Below are positions 60,841 through 64,000 of a DNA stretch of 64,000 bases, in pieces. The number at the start of each line of letters is the position of its first letter. Positions within the stretch are counted from its first letter, which is position 1. The notes under the pieces are model-generated. The model worked only from the letters and a program-made list of their open reading frames with translations, did no database searches and had not been told where the DNA came from. Source of the stretch: Tamarix chinensis (Eukaryota; Streptophyta; Magnoliopsida; Caryophyllales; Tamaricaceae); the NCBI GenBank assembly GCA_030549775.1, contig CM060177.1:93806736-93870735 (forward strand), read 5' to 3'. The position numbers and the translations under genes are program-made.

Positions 60841-62645
60841 CTAACAAAAATAACATCCCTAACCTTATTTAGCTTAGACTTTTTTCTTTAACCTTTCAAT
60901 AACATGCTTGGATTCTCCTTCATTCTCCTGAAAAAATAATAAGGAAGAAAGAATATTAGAAGAAATACTATGAATTTTAAAAGATAGATTTCATGGTGTG
61001 TGGTAAGAAAACTTACTCTCTATTTGGATCTTTAAATGAGAATTGATCTAGTGGTAGACCATGCAGTAGGATTCTTTAAACCCTTTGCTAAGCTGGGAGT
61101 GACCATTTGTTGTCAAACTTTTCAAGCATTGAATTCTAAAAGCTAAAAAAAAAAGACATAATCTTGTGAGATGATGGACAAGACAAAACATTAATGAAGT
61201 TAAACAAACAAAAAGAAAATGCTTTGCTTATAAACTTCAGAGATTAAACATATCTTCTTTAGGATGATAGTATTGTTACAGATGTTATTGTTATTAAAGA
61301 CGTGCCCTTCTCGTACAAAATTATCAAATTTATCCACCAAATGCTTCTAATTTCGAAGTGAAGGGCTGACACTCTTGAACCTTGGGGTTTATTTCATCCC
61401 ACTTTGGTAAATTCCTCTCAAAATCACCTAAAATAAAGAAAGTACTATAACTTCCACTTTTTCACGCAGGAGGGGGCTCTTTGAAGAATTTATTGTCCCC
61501 TCATTTTAATGAAGTAGAAGCCCTGGTATGAGGGGTGACTTAAGAAGTTTAAAAAATTACCAAAGAGGTACATTGTAGGTGCAACATCTAATAAATGAAA
61601 CATACAAAAAAATACGTTACCATTATCCAAGCATTAGGAACAAACTGTGCCAATTTTGAGGTGGCTCATTTGGAGGAACTCCCTCACAAAAGGATGTAAA
61701 GGAAAATGTATGCTGGCGTAAAAAGCCTTGACATAAAGAGAAATGCACCTATCTAATAGGGATGGTGCACTTAGAGTAAGGGAAGAGGGAATGTAATACT
61801 TTACACAAAATATTCAAGCTAAGAATCTATAATATTACTAGGAAGAAAAGTGTTGGAGTCAAGTAAGGAAGTTTCAACCATAATGAGAGGAAAAGAAGAG
61901 TCAGGAGGAGGCAAAAAGGTTGAGGGATTCGTAGCTAATAGGATCATCGAGTATGAAGAAAATGTAAAAAAATCGAACAAAGTTGTAGATATGGATGAAG
62001 ATTCAAAAAAAATAAGAAGATTTAGAACTAGTAAGATGTTCAGAAAAATATCACTTAGTAAAGTAGGGGATTTACCAAGAGAGTTGCAATGATTGGTAGT
62101 TGAAGCAACCTGAACTCCACAAGTGCGATTCTAGTTTGGCAGCTCGTAATGTTCCATGCCACCATTGATAGAAACTGTGGGAGGAGTCGTGATGATATGT
62201 ATGGGTGAAGATGATAGTGATGTAGACAATATCCTAACAGATAATGAAAACACAAAAATAAGGAATGAAATAATTTTGAAGATGTAAACCGAAAACAAAG
62301 GGAAATTGGAGAAAATAGTTACAGACACTGGAGAAGAATGATAATTGCAAATAGTAAAGATTATAGGATTAAATGTAAAGGGGGTATATATATAGCAGTA
62401 CTAACTAAGTAAATTTACCTCTCATTTTCGATTGAGAAGGTGAAGAATCTACATTAATTACTAATATGATCTTTTCGATAATCTCATTCAAGCGAAGGAA
62501 AAACGTCTAATCTAACCTTGAGTCTCGTTTGATCTCTATATTTTCTTATGTGAAATAATGTTGCAACAAATGACCTATAATAACTTAGGAAATTGGTCCC
62601 TTTTATAATAATGTTTGAGTATTTCATGTAGCCCTTATTCACAGA
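60841..62645. other. AT-rich DNA, origin unclear
   Basis: Homology to gag ends near 60840. The charged frame at 61850-62092 (lysine/glutamate rich, plus strand) has no recognisable motif. No gene is supported. Confidence 0.5.
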
Positions 62646-64000
62646 TGTAACACCCCAAAATTTACTACATTTTTTTTTTGTTTTATAAGCGGAAGCATTA
62701 ACATAACATAATGGGTGTTACCGCCACACATAGCACGAGTCTAGTCCATACCTTTCTCGTACTACGCGCAAGGCAAAAACTTTACATCAAATAAATAAAA
62801 ACTTACGGAAATAGATATAAATAGCAAAAGACTTGAATAATTTAGACATAATAACATAGTATGGAGTACATGCTCCAAATAATACAATATATAAAAAGCG
62901 ATACGGGGGTTAAAAGAGATGAAGAGTCCAAAAGCGATATCCAAAATTTAGGGCACATAACATGTGCGACATTAGATAGAATGACTCTACGCCCTAACCC
63001 CGAGGGTATAAACCCGCATCACTCCGCATGAGGAACCTCCTTAAAGTCCGCAGAATCATCATCATATATCTGCGACACAACATCTACAAATGTGTAGTAT
63101 CAGTACACATCATGTACTGAGCAACATAACTATCCTAAAGAGATAGCATTGAGTGCGAGGTCCATGCGAAGAAAGTAATAGAGCATATAATAACCAGATA
63201 ATATCATGCTTACATATATATGTTAATTGAGAACACGAAACTCAACCTTCAAGTATAAAATAATGTAATATGGATATATGGGTAGATGGGATCCATTGGT
63301 TATTATATTTTATCATCGTGATCACAACCAATTTATTATATTAGCTTGAGGATGGAGACTCGAAGAGATCGTAACAACTAATCTAGTACTCGAACGGTAC
63401 TAGCCCTAGCTGGCCCGCCCAGAAACGTAACCAGTCCACCAATAAATAGGACACCTAATCACTTAAGTATGCATACCCCCTATAGGGCCGAAATATATCG
63501 AGACACCTATAGAGTAGAAGAGGGCCTCTCCGGACCTCGTAAGGCACCCGGGATCACAGAATAGAAAAACACCGGAATGGTACCAAGTGAATACCAAACC
63601 TAACTCGGATAGCTACCCCGAGTGATACAAGTCCCAACTCAAGATCTTTCACTTTAAGTGATTAATATTTTATTCAAGGATTTAGCCAATCATAAATTAG
63701 GCCCACATAACAACACGTAGCTCACATCTATCAATATAATGAATATCCATTATTATATCAATATTAAATGGCATTAAAGCCAAGCGGCATTAAAGCCGAA
63801 CCAATCCAAGCGGCGTTAAAGCCGAACCAATCCAAATGGCATTAAAGCCGATCAATTCTAGTGGCATTAAAGCCGAACCAATTTAAGTGGCATTAAAGCC
63901 GATCGATTCCAAAGGCATTAAAGCCGATCCAATTCATGAGGCATTAAAGCCGAATAACTTTAGGAGCATTAAAGCCGAATGAGTCCATGGCATAAAATAC
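62646..64000 (-). mobile_element. Gypsy-type LTR (LTR5), reverse orientation, 3' end, runs off the window
   Basis: On the plus strand it starts TGTAACACCCCAAAATTTAC, the reverse of the LTR4 end. It shares with LTR4 the GGGTGTTACCGCCACACATAG-type block, the ACTAGTCCATACCTTTC-type block and two hairpins (63049-63074 and 63101-63119). Hairpin-module remains (63380-63620) and a minisatellite from 63770 follow in the same order as in LTR4. Confidence 0.75.
63770..64000. repeat. GGCATTAAAGCC minisatellite, unit 24-27 bp, about ten copies
   Basis: Each unit starts GGCATTAAAGCCGA and ends with a variable tail such as ACCAATCCAAGC. The GGC and GCC in each unit are complementary. The array reaches the window edge, so its full length is unknown. 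Confidence 0.95.

Noticed and set aside
61850..62092. Charged 80-codon frame after the Tat-like gag
   Set aside because: No recognisable domain and not in continuity with gag-pol; too short to support.

Overview
The window is plant nuclear DNA, almost certainly from a flowering plant with a large, transposon-filled genome. The evidence is one complete plant phosphate transporter gene (PHT1 family) with a leader intron, AT-rich intergenic DNA, Ty1/copia and Ty3/gypsy LTR elements, a CACTA (En/Spm-type) DNA transposon, a Harbinger/Tourist-like element and a LINE relic. I cannot name the species.

Layout. 1-270 LINE tail; 2465-4169 Harbinger-like element with a TTA target duplication; 6836-8060 decayed gypsy integrase/pol end, followed by its polypurine tract and a 3.55-kb LTR (8210-11763). 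From 9741 to 15405 lies an old tandem duplication that copied part of this LTR plus the distal promoter of the phosphate transporter. The transporter spans about 15480-18600, with its coding region at 16679-18295. Next come a possible promoter and first exon (about 19616-19925), a decayed copia element (20275-24995), and a second, much better preserved copia element (26252-31363, TSD GAATA).

From 33174 to 49107 there is a three-level nest: a solo gypsy LTR contains a CACTA transposon (about 34267-46469, transposase on the minus strand), which contains another solo LTR in reverse orientation (41679-46072). From 53556 a Tat/Ogre-like gypsy 5' LTR and gag are split by a 5169-bp solo LTR (54896-60064) with a perfect CCAAC target duplication. 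A further reverse-oriented LTR of the same broad family starts at 62646 and runs off the window.

The only gene that looks functional for the plant is the high-affinity phosphate transporter. It has a phosphate-starvation P1BS motif about 90 bp upstream of its TATA box, and a second copy of the same promoter block, without a TATA box, sits about 3.1 kb further upstream.

The most interesting unexplained structure is in the LTRs. Six copies share little primary sequence overall but keep the same order of parts: a pyrimidine-rich kilobase, a hypervariable tandem-repeat slot, repeated CCAC...GTGG hairpin modules, and a hairpin pair about 360-480 bp from the LTR end whose stems stay paired while the bases change. 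All similarity statements are by eye.
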